From Aerococcaceae bacterium DSM 111021 (lineage in GTDB: Bacteria; Bacillota; Bacilli; Lactobacillales; Aerococcaceae): 64,000 nucleotides of DNA. The DNA lies in NCBI GenBank assembly GCA_020112395.1, contig JACCEK010000001.1, positions 992,001 through 1,056,000 on the forward strand, given 5' to 3'. The notes under the pieces were generated by a model. That model did no database searches. It saw nothing but the letters and a program-made list of their open reading frames with translations, and was not told the origin of the DNA. The position numbers were made by a program, and so were the translations under genes. This document shows positions 38,184 through 47,757 of the stretch, piece after piece (position 1 is the stretch's first letter; each line of letters starts with the position of its first letter).

Positions 38184-39067
38184 GATCGATTAACCGATTC
38201 TTTATTTTTAAATTTATCGCGGTGTGAGACATTCACCACATAATGATCATTTTCTAACTCTGTGCCGATTCGCTTAGCTAAGGCAACTGAACGATGTTTT
38301 CCACCTGTACAACCTATAGCTACTGTTACACTTGATTTACCCTCTTTTTTGTATCCTGGTAAACAATATTTAATTAAGCTCATAAAACGCGTATAGAATT
38401 CTTCTGTTTCTGGCTGTTTCATGACGTAATCATATACTTCTGTATCGAGTCCTGTTTTAGGTCTTAATTCATCAACATAATGCGGATTAGGCAAGAATCT
38501 TACATCCATTACAATATCAGCGTCAATTGGCACGCCAAATTTAAAGCCAAAAGATACAACCTCAACATGAAATGGTTGATAAGTATCGGCAGCGAACACT
38601 TCGATAATCTTTTCACGTAATTGTCTTGGTGATAATTCAGTTGTATCAACAATCATTTGAGAACGTGCTCTAATATCACGTAACATTTCTCGTTCTTTTT
38701 GGATACCTGTTATCGTTCTTTCTTGTGTTGCTAGAGGATGCTTTCTACGTGTTTCTTTATATCTTGAAACTAAAGCTTGATCATTGGCCTCTAAGAAAAC
38801 AATGCGTGTTGTTATAAATTGAGTGTTATCCATCTTTCCAATAACATTCTCAAGTTCGCTAAAGAATTCGCGTGTTCTTAAATCAATAACTAACGCAATA
38901 CGCGTTATCTTCCCTGATTCTTTCATTAATTCCCAAAATGTTGGAAGTAAATTTGGTGGCATGTTGTCGATGCAATAATACCCTAAGTCCTCAAAACTTT
39001 GTACTGCGACAGTTTTACCTGCCCCACTCATACCGGTAATTATTACTAATTCTAATGTATCAGACAT
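38180..39067 (-). CDS. rapZ: RapZ-family nucleotide-binding protein
   Basis: A 295-residue P-loop protein (Walker A GMSGAGKT, 12-19) with the conserved C-terminal domain IGCTGGKHRSVALA. In enterobacteria RapZ guides decay of the GlmZ RNA; in Firmicutes the role is less clear, though the association with yvcK and whiA is near-universal. It is the first gene of the operon, downstream of a palindrome-covered extended -10 promoter. Confidence 0.94.
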   Translation of the reverse strand: MSDTLELVIITGMSGAGKTVAVQSFEDLGYYCIDNMPPNLLPTFWELMKESGKITRIALVIDLRTREFFSELENVIGKMDNTQFITTRIVFLEANDQALVSRYKETRRKHPLATQERTITGIQKEREMLRDIRARSQMIVDTTELSPRQLREKIIEVFAADTYQPFHVEVVSFGFKFGVPIDADIVMDVRFLPNPHYVDELRPKTGLDTEVYDYVMKQPETEEFYTRFMSLIKYCLPGYKKEGKSSVTVAIGCTGGKHRSVALAKRIGTELENDHYVVNVSHRDKFKNKESVNRS

Positions 39068-39098
39068 GCATCTCGCCTCTTTCCCATGATTTTAATAT

Positions 39099-39129
39099 AT
39101 TATAACATAATCAAATTGATTTGATTATG
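39099..39129 (-). promoter_or_regulatory. rapZ operon promoter with palindromic operator
   Basis: On the minus strand an extended -10 TGTTATAAT (TATAAT at 39099-39104) is immediately preceded by a perfect palindrome with 10-base arms CATAATCAAA / TTTGATTATG (39106-39129). It covers the spacer and -35 zone. This arrangement suits a repressor; the motif is not one I recognise. Confidence 0.6.
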
Positions 39130-39220
39130 ATTTCCATTTGAATATTGATTTAGTCAAAATTTGCTTTATCATATTATCAATAATCTACTATAGAAAGCAA
39201 TTAATTTTGGTGTTTCATAT

Positions 39221-39333
39221 AAAAATCCAAACGATTATTAATAATCCACTGGCTCACTTCATGACACCATCTCATCATATAGATAGATATTCACATGATT
39301 AAGCCAAGTAATCCTATTAATTAACGTTTGGAT
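39221..39333 (-). terminator. Large nested hairpin after pgm
   Basis: Outer arms ATCCAAACG (39225-39233) and CGTTTGGAT (39325-39333), then a 7-base inner pair and a TGGCT / AGCCA stem further in. On the minus strand it ends in TTTTT. It is probably the pgm terminator but unusually large; it occupies much of the 293-base gap, with the rapZ promoter at its left. Confidence 0.5.
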
Positions 39334-39360
39334 ACACTTACTAATAATATGTTAGTTGGT

Positions 39361-41079
39361 TTACTCAGTTAGTTTTCGCATATCAGCTTCAATGGCAAAC
39401 GCTTTTTGATCGACTTCCTCACGGTTGTCTCCACGTACACCTAAATACAACTTAATCTTAGGCTCTGTACCACTTGGTCTAAATGCAACCCAGCTACCAT
39501 CTTCTAATGTATACTTTAATGCGTCCGATGATGGATAGTCTAATCTTGTTGCTTTACCTTCTGCATATTTAACTGTTCCCTCTAAATAGTCAGCTGCTTT
39601 CTTGATAGAAATCCCACCTAATTCTGACGGTGCGTTTTCACGTACTTGACTCATGATATTAGCCATCTTCTCTTTACCAGAAAGTCCTGGGAATGAAACT
39701 GAAATAGTTTTCTCAACAAAATACCCATGCTTATCATAGATTTCTTCTAATGCATCGCCTAAAGTGCGTCCAGCTTTTTTATGGAATGCTGTTAATTCTG
39801 CTAAGATAACTAAAGCTTGAATCGCATCTTTATCACGCACGAATGGTTGAACTAAATAACCATAACTTTCTTCGAATCCCATTAAGAAAGTATGTTCATT
39901 TGTTTCTTCATATTCTTTGATCTTTTCAGCAATAAATTTGAATCCTGTCAATACTTCAACCATCTCTAAACCATAACTCTCAATAATAGCATCTGCTAAA
40001 TCAGTTGATACAATTGATTTCACAGCTACACCATTCTCAGGTAATTCGCCTTTTTCACGACGTGCATTAAGAATATAATCTAGCATAATTGAAGCAATCT
40101 GATTCCCAGTTAATAATTGATATGAACCATCTGCAACACGAATCATTGCACCTAGACGGTCTGCATCTGGGTCAGTAGCTAACAGAATATCTGCATCGAT
40201 TGAACGTCCTAATTCCTCTGCTTCAACAAAAGCATCTGCAGATTCTGGGTTCGGTGATTTAACCGTTGGGAAATCTCCATCAGAGTCTGCCTGTGATTTA
40301 ACAACTTGAATGTTATTGAAACCAATTTGCTCTAATGCTTTCATCCCGATCATTAAACCCGTACCGTGTAATGGTGTGAAGACAATATTTACATCATCTT
40401 TCATCGATTCAACTAAATCTAAATCAACCGTCACGCTCTTCATCTCTTCTAAGTAAGCATGATCAATTCGTTCACCAATAATTTCAATCGTACCTGAGCC
40501 AAGTAAATCTGTCTTATCCCCAACGACGACTTCAAGTGGATTATCAATTGCACGTACGTATTCAGTTAATTTGTCCGCATCTTCTGGTGGCATTTGCCCA
40601 CCATCTTCACCATAGACTTTATATCCATTGTATTCTGCAGGATTATGACTTGCGGTAATCATAATTCCAGCATATGTATTTAAATGACGAACTGCAAATG
40701 AAAGAACTGGTGTTGGTCTTAAACTTTCATACACATAACTTTTTATCCCATGTTGTCCTAAAACCATCGCGGCTTCCATTGCAAATTCAGGTGAATAATG
40801 ACGAGAATCGTAAGCAATTGCAACACCGCGTTTTTTAGCTGCTTCCCCGGCATCTTCGATTAACTTGGCTAATCCTTCAGTAGCTTGGCGAATTGTATAG
40901 ATATTCATGCGGTTTGTACCAGGCCCTAACACGCCACGCATTCCAGCTGTTCCAAAACTTAAGTTTGCTCCGAATGCGTCTTCTGTGTCTTCGCGTGATA
41001 ATTGACCTAACTCTTTTTTTAATTCTTTATCTAGTGATTCATGATTTTCCCATAATTGATACATAGCTTCCCAAGACAT
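39361..41079 (-). CDS. pgm: Phosphoglucomutase / phosphomannomutase family
   Basis: A 572-residue alpha-D-phosphohexomutase (PgcA type) that interconverts glucose-6-P and glucose-1-P for wall and glycolipid precursors. The phosphoserine loop is TASHNPAEYNG (about 144), the metal loop is LATDPDADRLG, the sugar-binding loop is FEESYGYL and the phosphate loop is RPSGTEPKIK. A single-gene unit with long intergenic regions on both sides. Confidence 0.93.
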   Translation of the reverse strand: MSWEAMYQLWENHESLDKELKKELGQLSREDTEDAFGANLSFGTAGMRGVLGPGTNRMNIYTIRQATEGLAKLIEDAGEAAKKRGVAIAYDSRHYSPEFAMEAAMVLGQHGIKSYVYESLRPTPVLSFAVRHLNTYAGIMITASHNPAEYNGYKVYGEDGGQMPPEDADKLTEYVRAIDNPLEVVVGDKTDLLGSGTIEIIGERIDHAYLEEMKSVTVDLDLVESMKDDVNIVFTPLHGTGLMIGMKALEQIGFNNIQVVKSQADSDGDFPTVKSPNPESADAFVEAEELGRSIDADILLATDPDADRLGAMIRVADGSYQLLTGNQIASIMLDYILNARREKGELPENGVAVKSIVSTDLADAIIESYGLEMVEVLTGFKFIAEKIKEYEETNEHTFLMGFEESYGYLVQPFVRDKDAIQALVILAELTAFHKKAGRTLGDALEEIYDKHGYFVEKTISVSFPGLSGKEKMANIMSQVRENAPSELGGISIKKAADYLEGTVKYAEGKATRLDYPSSDALKYTLEDGSWVAFRPSGTEPKIKLYLGVRGDNREEVDQKAFAIEADMRKLTE

Positions 41080-41460
41080 AATTATCCCACCTTTTCTAAT
41101 GTTATTATTATTATAACATCAATTTATAATACAACAAAGATTAATCCACCAATAATTAAAGCCTTTTCAAACCAGGTTCGTATTCACTATATATTATAAG
41201 GCAATATTATGATGGTCTAAAGTGAGATAAACCTCATTTAACGCACTAACCTGCCCAATATAATCATAGTGCTTCCCGATATTTTTAGATTATAAATATA
41301 TCTTTATTTTTCTTTTTGATAAATTAACGTGAACAATCTTCTCAATTACTTCTAAATCAATTTGCTTTATCTATTTATAAATATTTGATAATTGGTTGTT
41401 TTGATAGTTATTCTTATTACTAAATTTAATTAATTTTATACGTCATTAAAAATCTTCTCA

Positions 41461-41570
41461 AGTAGAGCTTAAGGAAGTGACAATGGTGAGGTACCGTAGT
41501 ATCAGGACGACTGTGCGCACATAAAAGCGTAGGAGCGAATAGTGGTTACTCATGCTTTCACAAATCAATT
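41461..41570. repeat. Partial copy B of post-terminator repeat
   Basis: Aligns with the left half of copy C: AGCTTA, GAAGTGA, GAGGTAC, GTA-TATCAG and ACTGTG blocks; by eye about 32 of the first 42 positions match. The half with GTGATTAGC is missing. It lies just beyond the trxB terminator. Confidence 0.55.
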
Positions 41571-41580
41571 CATTTGAATC

Positions 41581-41607
41581 AAAAAAAGCCATCTAAAATA
41601 GATGGCT
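41581..41607 (-). terminator. Terminator of trxB
   Basis: AGCCATCTA / TAGATGGCT stem with a three-base loop and seven T on the minus strand. Confidence 0.9.
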
Positions 41608-41619
41608 GTTTACATATAT

Positions 41620-42579
41620 TTAGTTTACTTGGTTAACCGGGTCTTTCAAACTTTGAACGTAATCAAACGCACCCTGTCCAGCGATACTTCCATCTCCAGC
41701 AGCTGTAACAATTTGACGAAGATGTTTTTGTCGAATATCTCCAACAGCGAATAAACCTGGAACAGTCGTTTCCATACGCTCGTTAGTTATAATCCAACCT
41801 TCATTATCCGTTACGCCTAAATTGTCTACAACATATGAATTCGGGATCAAGCCAACATAGACGAAGACACCATTCGTTGGTACCTCTTCAATTTTGTTCG
41901 TTTTTACGTTACGAACTGATACTGATTCTACACCGTGTTCACCTTTAATCTCTTCAACAACACTATCCCAAATAAAATCAACTTTAGGATTATTGAACGC
42001 GCGGTCTTGTAGAATTTGTTGGGCTCTTAATTGATCACGACGGTGAACAATTGTGACTTTATCAGCGAATTGAGTCAAGTAGTTTCCTTCCTCAACAGCC
42101 GAATCTCCACCCCCAACAACAATTAAATTACGGTTACGGAAGAAGAAACCGTCACACACGGCACAGTATGAAACACCTGAGCCGCTTAAACGCTCTTCTC
42201 CAGGAATACCTAACTCACGGTGATGTGCACCTGTAGCAATAATAACAGCTGGTGCGATATAGATTTTGTCTGTCGTGTGAACATACTTTGTTGTACCTGA
42301 CACTTCAATATGAGTCACATCACCGTATAAGTGCTCAGCACCAAATTCCATCGCACTTTCAAAGAATTTCCCAGCCAATTCTGGTCCACCTATTTTAGTA
42401 AAACCAGGGTAGTTCTCTACATCGGCAGTATTTATTAATTCCCCACCTGGTGCACCTTTTTCAATCATAATTGTTTTTAAATTTGCACGTGATGCATATA
42501 ATGCTGCAGTCATTCCACCAGGACCCGCACCAATTATAATGACATCTGCTTCAATACGTTCTTTTGTTATTTCTACCAC
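41620..42579 (-). CDS. trxB: Thioredoxin-disulfide reductase
   Basis: A 319-residue FAD/NADPH enzyme reducing thioredoxin. The FAD motif is GAGPGG (about 17-22), the redox pair is CAVCDG (Cys139 and Cys142), the NADPH motif is GGGDSAVEE, and the C-terminal FAD motif is GLFAVGDIR. The start is GTG (42579) with AGGAGG nine bases upstream. It follows gpsA by 95 bases. Confidence 0.95.
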   Translation of the reverse strand: MVEITKERIEADVIIIGAGPGGMTAALYASRANLKTIMIEKGAPGGELINTADVENYPGFTKIGGPELAGKFFESAMEFGAEHLYGDVTHIEVSGTTKYVHTTDKIYIAPAVIIATGAHHRELGIPGEERLSGSGVSYCAVCDGFFFRNRNLIVVGGGDSAVEEGNYLTQFADKVTIVHRRDQLRAQQILQDRAFNNPKVDFIWDSVVEEIKGEHGVESVSVRNVKTNKIEEVPTNGVFVYVGLIPNSYVVDNLGVTDNEGWIITNERMETTVPGLFAVGDIRQKHLRQIVTAAGDGSIAGQGAFDYVQSLKDPVNQVN

Positions 42580-42674
42580 TCACTCTAACCTCCTAGGTTC
42601 GTCTGTTTAGTATTGTATATCATAGGTCTTCAGCCCATGTATTTCAATTTATTTGCTCGTTAAGTTTTTTACTC

Positions 42675-43700
42675 TTATTTATCGAGAGATTCTTCTTGCT
42701 TGCCTTCTCGTAACATTAACGTTTTAATAGCCGCTTCAACTGATATATTCTTATCTTCATAGAGTGCTAAATAAAGCATCTCGGTAATTGGCATATCAAT
42801 TCCGTGCTCTTGAGCTAATTGATAAGCAACCTTTACTGTCAGTACTCCCTCGACAACCATAAACATCTGCTCAGTTACTTCGTCCATAGTATAACCTTTA
42901 GCTATTAACGTTCCAGCTTGGAAGTTTCGTGAATGCGGACTGGTACACGTTACGATTAAATCACCCACGCCACTTAAGCCGATAAAGGTTAAAGGATCAG
43001 CACCTAAGGCAATTCCTAATCGCGATATCTCAGCCAAACCCCGAGTAATTAGAGCTGCTTTAGCGTTATCTCCATAACCTAAGCCAGAAATTATCCCCGC
43101 TCCTACAGCAATAATATTTTTTAACGCTCCGCCTAATTCAACTCCAACAACATCCGTATTTGTATAGACTCTAAAATAGCTGTTCATGAAGGCTTGTTGA
43201 ACCTCTTTAGCAGAATTTAAATTATGGCTAGCTGCAGTCAATGTCGTAACATCTTTACGTGCTACTTCCTCAGCATGACTTGGGCCTGATAGAACAACGA
43301 TATCTTGGTAGTTCGCTTCATCAAGGACATCTTCTAGCACTTCACTAATTCTTAATTGTGTATTCATCTCTAAGCCTTTAGATGCGTGAACGATGGTTGG
43401 TGTATAGTCTTGTTTACTAAGTAAAGGATTCAAATCTTGAGCCATATTTCTAATCGCATTCGTTGGTATCACTAGTAAAATCATTGATACATTATTGATC
43501 GCTTCAGATAAAATCGTTGTTGCGCTAATCATGGTTGGTAAAGTCACATTGGGTAAATACTTTTCATTCGAATGATTCTGATTAATTTCGTCTACAATCG
43601 TTTGGCTTCGCCCCCAAATGATAACATCATGATTGTTTTCGCTTAATACTTTCGCTAAAGCGGATCCCCAAGACCCCGTTCCAATAACAGCGATTTTCAT
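42675..43700 (-). CDS. gpsA: Glycerol-3-phosphate dehydrogenase [NAD(P)+]
   Basis: A 341-residue enzyme making sn-glycerol-3-phosphate from dihydroxyacetone phosphate for phospholipids. The NAD motif GTGSWGSA is at 7-14; HASKGLE, LSGPSHAEEV, GGALKNIIAVGAG and SRNFQAG complete the family pattern. It overlaps lgt by four bases. Together with the glp genes nearby the cell can both make and burn glycerol-3-phosphate. Confidence 0.95.
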   Translation of the reverse strand: MKIAVIGTGSWGSALAKVLSENNHDVIIWGRSQTIVDEINQNHSNEKYLPNVTLPTMISATTILSEAINNVSMILLVIPTNAIRNMAQDLNPLLSKQDYTPTIVHASKGLEMNTQLRISEVLEDVLDEANYQDIVVLSGPSHAEEVARKDVTTLTAASHNLNSAKEVQQAFMNSYFRVYTNTDVVGVELGGALKNIIAVGAGIISGLGYGDNAKAALITRGLAEISRLGIALGADPLTFIGLSGVGDLIVTCTSPHSRNFQAGTLIAKGYTMDEVTEQMFMVVEGVLTVKVAYQLAQEHGIDMPITEMLYLALYEDKNISVEAAIKTLMLREGKQEESLDK

Positions 43701-44548
43701 TCTACTTCCTCATTTCTTAGAATCGGTAATCGATTATCTGTGTAAAAGGGTACATTTTCTTTCCCTTTTACGCGTGTCCAAAATACAATTCCTAAACCTA
43801 CAAAGATTAATATAAGCGATAATATTTGAGACACTCTTAATGGTCCGATAAATAGACTGTCTGTTCGTAAACCTTCAATCCAGAAACGTCCTATTCCATA
43901 CCAAATCATATAGAAAGCGACAAGCTCTCCTTGTTTAAATAGCTTTTTACGTGGTCTTAAGATTAATAAGATAACGAGTCCTACTAAGTTCCATAATGAT
44001 TCATATAAGAAAGTTGGATGATAGTAAGTACCGTTAATATTCATCTGTTCAATGATAAAATTTGGTAAAGATAAATCTTCAAGAAACGATTTTGACACTG
44101 AGCCTCCATGAGCCTCTTGATTCATAAAGTTTCCCCAGCGACCGATTAATTGTCCAGCCATCAATGCTGGCACAGCAGTGTCAAAAACATCAATCACATT
44201 AATCTTATATTTTTGACACAGAATATAAATGGTCAATGCTCCACCAATAACTCCACCATAAATTGCCATACCACCTTCCCAAACTCGGAAAACACTTAAT
44301 GGATCTGACAAGTAGGATTGTGATGAGAAGATAACGTAATAAATTCTTGCTCCAACTAGACCAAAAATGACTGTCCAAAATAATAAATCAAAGGAAGTAT
44401 CCGAATCGATTCCTTTACGGCTAGCTTCGCGCGTGAATAAAATATAGCCGATTAATATAGCCAGTCCAATAATGACACCATACCATCGAACGGGCCACCC
44501 TAATATTTCAAAGGCAATCGGATCAATGGCTAATAAGTTCAGTAACAT
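43697..44548 (-). CDS. lgt: Prolipoprotein diacylglyceryl transferase
   Basis: A 283-residue membrane enzyme with about seven hydrophobic segments that attaches diacylglycerol to the lipobox Cys of prolipoproteins. The signature GRWGNFMNQEAHGG is complete. A GTG at 44563 is in frame but overlaps hprK; ATG 44548, four bases after the hprK stop with GGTGAG upstream, is preferred. Its presence shows lipoproteins are made here, which makes the non-lipoprotein PstS notable. Confidence 0.94.
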   Translation of the reverse strand: MLLNLLAIDPIAFEILGWPVRWYGVIIGLAILIGYILFTREASRKGIDSDTSFDLLFWTVIFGLVGARIYYVIFSSQSYLSDPLSVFRVWEGGMAIYGGVIGGALTIYILCQKYKINVIDVFDTAVPALMAGQLIGRWGNFMNQEAHGGSVSKSFLEDLSLPNFIIEQMNINGTYYHPTFLYESLWNLVGLVILLILRPRKKLFKQGELVAFYMIWYGIGRFWIEGLRTDSLFIGPLRVSQILSLILIFVGLGIVFWTRVKGKENVPFYTDNRLPILRNEEVE

Positions 44549-44552
44549 TCTA

Positions 44553-45485
44553 TTACTCACCACGGTTCTGTTGGATTAAGTCACGCAATTTACTATTAAA
44601 TGTTACTTTTGCATCATAACCCATTTGAGTGGCACGGAAATTCATCGCAGCTGACTCAACAATCGCCGCTAAGTTACGCCCGGTCTTCACTGGAATACGA
44701 ATTGAAGGAACTTGTACTTCAAAAATTTGCTCATACTCTTTATCATAACCTAAACGATCATATTGCGTCTGACCATCATCTAACACTAAGTTAATGATTA
44801 ACTCCAAACGTTTACTACGACGAATAGCTGATACTCCGTATAAGCTCATAACATCAATAATTCCTAGTCCACGAATTTCAATCATGTTTTGTAGAATATC
44901 TGGCGATTCTCCAACTAATGTTAATTCATCAATTTGATATAACTCGACACGATCATCAGCAATCAGACGATGCCCACGTTGAATTAATTCTAAACCAGTC
45001 TCAGATTTACCTACACCACTCGCTCCAACTAATAGAACACCCATTCCGAATACTTCTACAAATACACCGTGTTTAGATAAGCGTTCAGCTAATTTTCCTT
45101 CAAGGAAATTTGTGATGTTTGCTAACACACGACTTGTTTTTGATCGTGCAGATAAGATAGGGATACCTAATGAATCAGCAACTGGGATTAATTCCTCTGG
45201 TATATCAATCTCGCGTGAAACGACAATTGCTGGTGTTTCGTCCGTACACATTAACGAGAAGATATTAGATCTCTCTTCTGATGTTTTTTCGCTTAAAAAG
45301 GACATTTCAGTTCTACCAATTAATTGGATACGTTCGTGAGGATAGTATTCTTTATATCCTGTTAGAACAAGTCCAGGTCTTGATACTTCACTTGAATAGA
45401 TTTTATTTACCTTATATTCCTCGCCGTATTCTAAATTGATATCCAGCGTGTCTACTAACTCTTGTACAGATACTGTATTAGTCAT
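44553..45485 (-). CDS. hprK: HPr kinase/phosphorylase
   Basis: A 310-residue bifunctional enzyme that phosphorylates and dephosphorylates HPr on Ser46 and so drives CcpA-dependent carbon control. Walker A GASGVGKS (154-161) and the HprK signature EIRGLGIIDVMSLYG are present. GGGGGA precedes the ATG. It heads the hprK-lgt-gpsA-trxB run. It explains the cre sites found on the fad, ligase, ldh and glp genes. Confidence 0.96.
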   Translation of the reverse strand: MTNTVSVQELVDTLDINLEYGEEYKVNKIYSSEVSRPGLVLTGYKEYYPHERIQLIGRTEMSFLSEKTSEERSNIFSLMCTDETPAIVVSREIDIPEELIPVADSLGIPILSARSKTSRVLANITNFLEGKLAERLSKHGVFVEVFGMGVLLVGASGVGKSETGLELIQRGHRLIADDRVELYQIDELTLVGESPDILQNMIEIRGLGIIDVMSLYGVSAIRRSKRLELIINLVLDDGQTQYDRLGYDKEYEQIFEVQVPSIRIPVKTGRNLAAIVESAAMNFRATQMGYDAKVTFNSKLRDLIQQNRGE

Positions 45486-45591
45486 GACCTTTATTCCCCC
45501 TGTGATTTAACTTATTTACTCTTAAATGTTATCACACAACTCCTCAACAAGCACGAACCAAATAGCGAATCACTCTATTTAAATTTCGAAA

Positions 45592-45633
45592 TAAAAAGCC
45601 TATATACGTTGATTTTCAACGTGTATAGGCTAT
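45592..45633 (-). terminator. Terminator of the pspC unit
   Basis: AGCCTATA-ACGTTGA pairs with its complement around an AAA(A) loop (45597-45631), with TTTTTATTT on the minus strand. Confidence 0.85.
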
Positions 45634-45658
45634 GTTTAAGTTATTTAATTGTTATGTA

Positions 45659-45967
45659 TTAGAAATCATCCCAACTGTCATCATTTTCTGGTGTAACATC
45701 TTTAGGTTTATTACTTGATGATTTTCTTTCTGGTCCGAATGGGTTTGATTTATTGCTTTGCCCACCTTTTACTTGAAAGTCATAAGGTAAGACTAAACCT
45801 AATACAATATACAACCAAAAGCCTGATGAGCCAGCCATTAATAATACAACGAAGATTACTCGAACAATTGTTGGGTCAATATTGAAGAATTCTGCTAATC
45901 CCCCACACACACCCATAATATGTTTATCTGTTGATGATTTAAATAATTTTTTTGCTTGATTTGACAT
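45659..45967 (-). CDS. PspC-domain membrane protein 1
   Basis: A 102-residue protein: a PspC domain (KLFKSSTDKHIMGVCGGLAE then FNIDPTIVRVIFVV), one or two hydrophobic segments (about 30-62), and a hydrophilic tail ending in DDSWDDF. PspC proteins sense or buffer membrane stress. A longer frame starts at an ATG overlapping the GGAGG; ATG 45967 is right. It lies 42 bases after the DUF4097 gene, in one unit with it. Confidence 0.88.
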   Translation of the reverse strand: MSNQAKKLFKSSTDKHIMGVCGGLAEFFNIDPTIVRVIFVVLLMAGSSGFWLYIVLGLVLPYDFQVKGGQSNKSNPFGPERKSSSNKPKDVTPENDDSWDDF

Positions 45968-46009
45968 TTTATATCCCTCCATATCATTAATGTCTAAATG
46001 TTTATTCTA

Positions 46010-47629
46010 TTATAACTCTTTTTTACTGTCTTTTAAAAATATATCGCCCGACGTTGTGGTGATATTAACTAAAGCATTATTTGTTTCACCAGATACTATA
46101 CGGTGATAATGTGCTTTATGTTTTGATGGATGTTCATCGATACTCTCAAGGTTAGACAGACGACTTTTCACTTCGCCGTTTGTTGTCTTACTATCAATTG
46201 TTAGATTGATTTGGCTTGGTAGTGATAATTTAACGTCACCACTCACAGTCTTTATCTTCACATTCGCATCATTCATATCTAATTTTGTTAAGTAGAAATC
46301 ACTGTTCAATGTTTCAGCAGATAAGTTACGAATATAACCATTAACCCGCACATCACCATTTAAATCACTCACGACCAATGTATCAATCGGTGAATTTACG
46401 ATATCAATATCGCCGTTCAATAAATCCAATGATACTTCGTGTGATGTCACTTCTTTTAAGTTCACATCGCCGTTTTTATCTTTGATTCGGATCTCATTAC
46501 TTGTAAGTTTCCCTAAATTTACATCTCCATTTAACAAATTGATATGTAATTTGTCATAATCACGTTGTGGTATTTTAATTACGCCATCTAATGAAAATTT
46601 AGGTGATGTCACTTTTAATACAAAACGGTTATCAATGATACCAATCGTATTCACCGATTCAAAATGCTCTTTGGAAGTATCTTCGTGGTTACCGTGGAAA
46701 CGGACATTTGCTTCAATGACAATATCTTCACCTTCGTAGCTCACTAAATCAACTGAACCATTATATAATTCGATATCTAATTGGTTAATCTCTTCAACTG
46801 AAAATACGAAATCATATTTTTGAGCAGTTGTTTTAATCCATGGTACTTGGAATGACACATTAATGTCTTTCAAATTGAAGTTTTCTAAGAACGTTTTAGA
46901 CTGACCTGAGAAATATGATCCCCATTTCTTCCCTTCACGTGACGCTTCTTTACTAAAGTGTGTTGCTGCTTCTGTGAATTTCTCTGAGTGGTTATTGAAA
47001 AACTCCTTAAAATCTTGCTTGCTTGATGATTGAGTCCAACCTAAATCTTCTTTTTCGTTGATTAAGTTGTCGATTTCACCTTGTAAATCATCTAACTTAT
47101 CTTGAATTTGGTCTTTCTTATCGTTTAATTTTTCTTTTTGCTCAACCATTTCTGGAGTTAAATCATCTAATTCTTCGAATATTTCGATTTCACGTAAACG
47201 TTGGTTACAAATAATTAACGCTTCATTGCGTTTATCAAATTCTTCATTCAATGCTTGAATTTCTTTATCAATTTCTACAAATCGAGCATGGTTGTGTTTT
47301 TGTTGTTCAACATCTTCATTGTTATCTTCTTCTCTAAATTCGGTCCAGTTTTCATAGTCACCTGGTTTTTCGGGTTCGTGATTGAAGTATCCTCCGACAT
47401 TTTTTGCAATGTCTTTACTTTGATTAATAACATCTTCAAACACTTGGTTAAGTTTTGCTTCTGATGGTTTTTTAGCTTCTTCTGTCGCTTGAGTGGGTTC
47501 TTCGTTTATATTTGTTGTTGTCTTTGATGATGTATCGTTATTTGATGCTGCTTCTAATAGATCAAGTGCTTCTTCCATTGAAATAACATTTTGTTTAACT
47601 AATTCAATTATACGTTCTTTTTCATTCAT
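46010..47629 (-). CDS. LiaG/YvlB-like DUF4097 protein with coiled coil
   Basis: A 539-residue protein. The N-terminal 32 residues (KERIIELVKQNVISMEEALDLLE) form the short helical module seen in YvlB-type proteins. An acidic linker, a coiled coil (about 120-200) and a C-terminal beta-helical DUF4097 domain (about 270-535) with repeated NGD/SGDV turns (LNGDVNLG, KNGDVNL, LNGDIDI, LNGDVRV, VSGDVKL, TSGDIFL) follow. No membrane segment is evident. The TTG in frame five codons upstream overlaps GGAGG, so ATG 47629 is chosen. Association with PspC is typical of LiaFSR-type envelope-stress regulons; molecular function is unknown. Confidence 0.85.
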   Translation of the reverse strand: MNEKERIIELVKQNVISMEEALDLLEAASNNDTSSKTTTNINEEPTQATEEAKKPSEAKLNQVFEDVINQSKDIAKNVGGYFNHEPEKPGDYENWTEFREEDNNEDVEQQKHNHARFVEIDKEIQALNEEFDKRNEALIICNQRLREIEIFEELDDLTPEMVEQKEKLNDKKDQIQDKLDDLQGEIDNLINEKEDLGWTQSSSKQDFKEFFNNHSEKFTEAATHFSKEASREGKKWGSYFSGQSKTFLENFNLKDINVSFQVPWIKTTAQKYDFVFSVEEINQLDIELYNGSVDLVSYEGEDIVIEANVRFHGNHEDTSKEHFESVNTIGIIDNRFVLKVTSPKFSLDGVIKIPQRDYDKLHINLLNGDVNLGKLTSNEIRIKDKNGDVNLKEVTSHEVSLDLLNGDIDIVNSPIDTLVVSDLNGDVRVNGYIRNLSAETLNSDFYLTKLDMNDANVKIKTVSGDVKLSLPSQINLTIDSKTTNGEVKSRLSNLESIDEHPSKHKAHYHRIVSGETNNALVNITTTSGDIFLKDSKKEL

Positions 47630-47704
47630 ATCATTTACCTCCAATGATTTTTATCTATTTGCTTCTCTACACCTATTATTATGCCATCATTTGTAAAGTT
47701 CTTC

Positions 47705-47722
47705 ATAGGACTAGAGTCCTAT
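47705..47722. promoter_or_regulatory. Palindrome upstream of the DUF4097-pspC unit
   Basis: ATAGGACT-AG-AGTCCTAT, arms of eight bases. It contains ACT-N2-AGT, the core described for VraR/LiaR-type sites. It lies about 76 bases before the DUF4097 start, beyond the second pspC. Confidence 0.45.
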
Positions 47723-47757
47723 CTTTATCTAGTGCTTTAGACTGATATAGATACTAC

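Larger units (their letters stand above)
41080..41619. other. Long intergenic region between trxB and pgm
   Basis: A 540-base AT-rich gap. It holds the trxB terminator (41581-41607), a partial copy B of the post-terminator repeat (about 41461-41570) and, near 41095-41120, a TATAAT that could be the pgm -10. No supported ORF. Confidence 0.65.
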
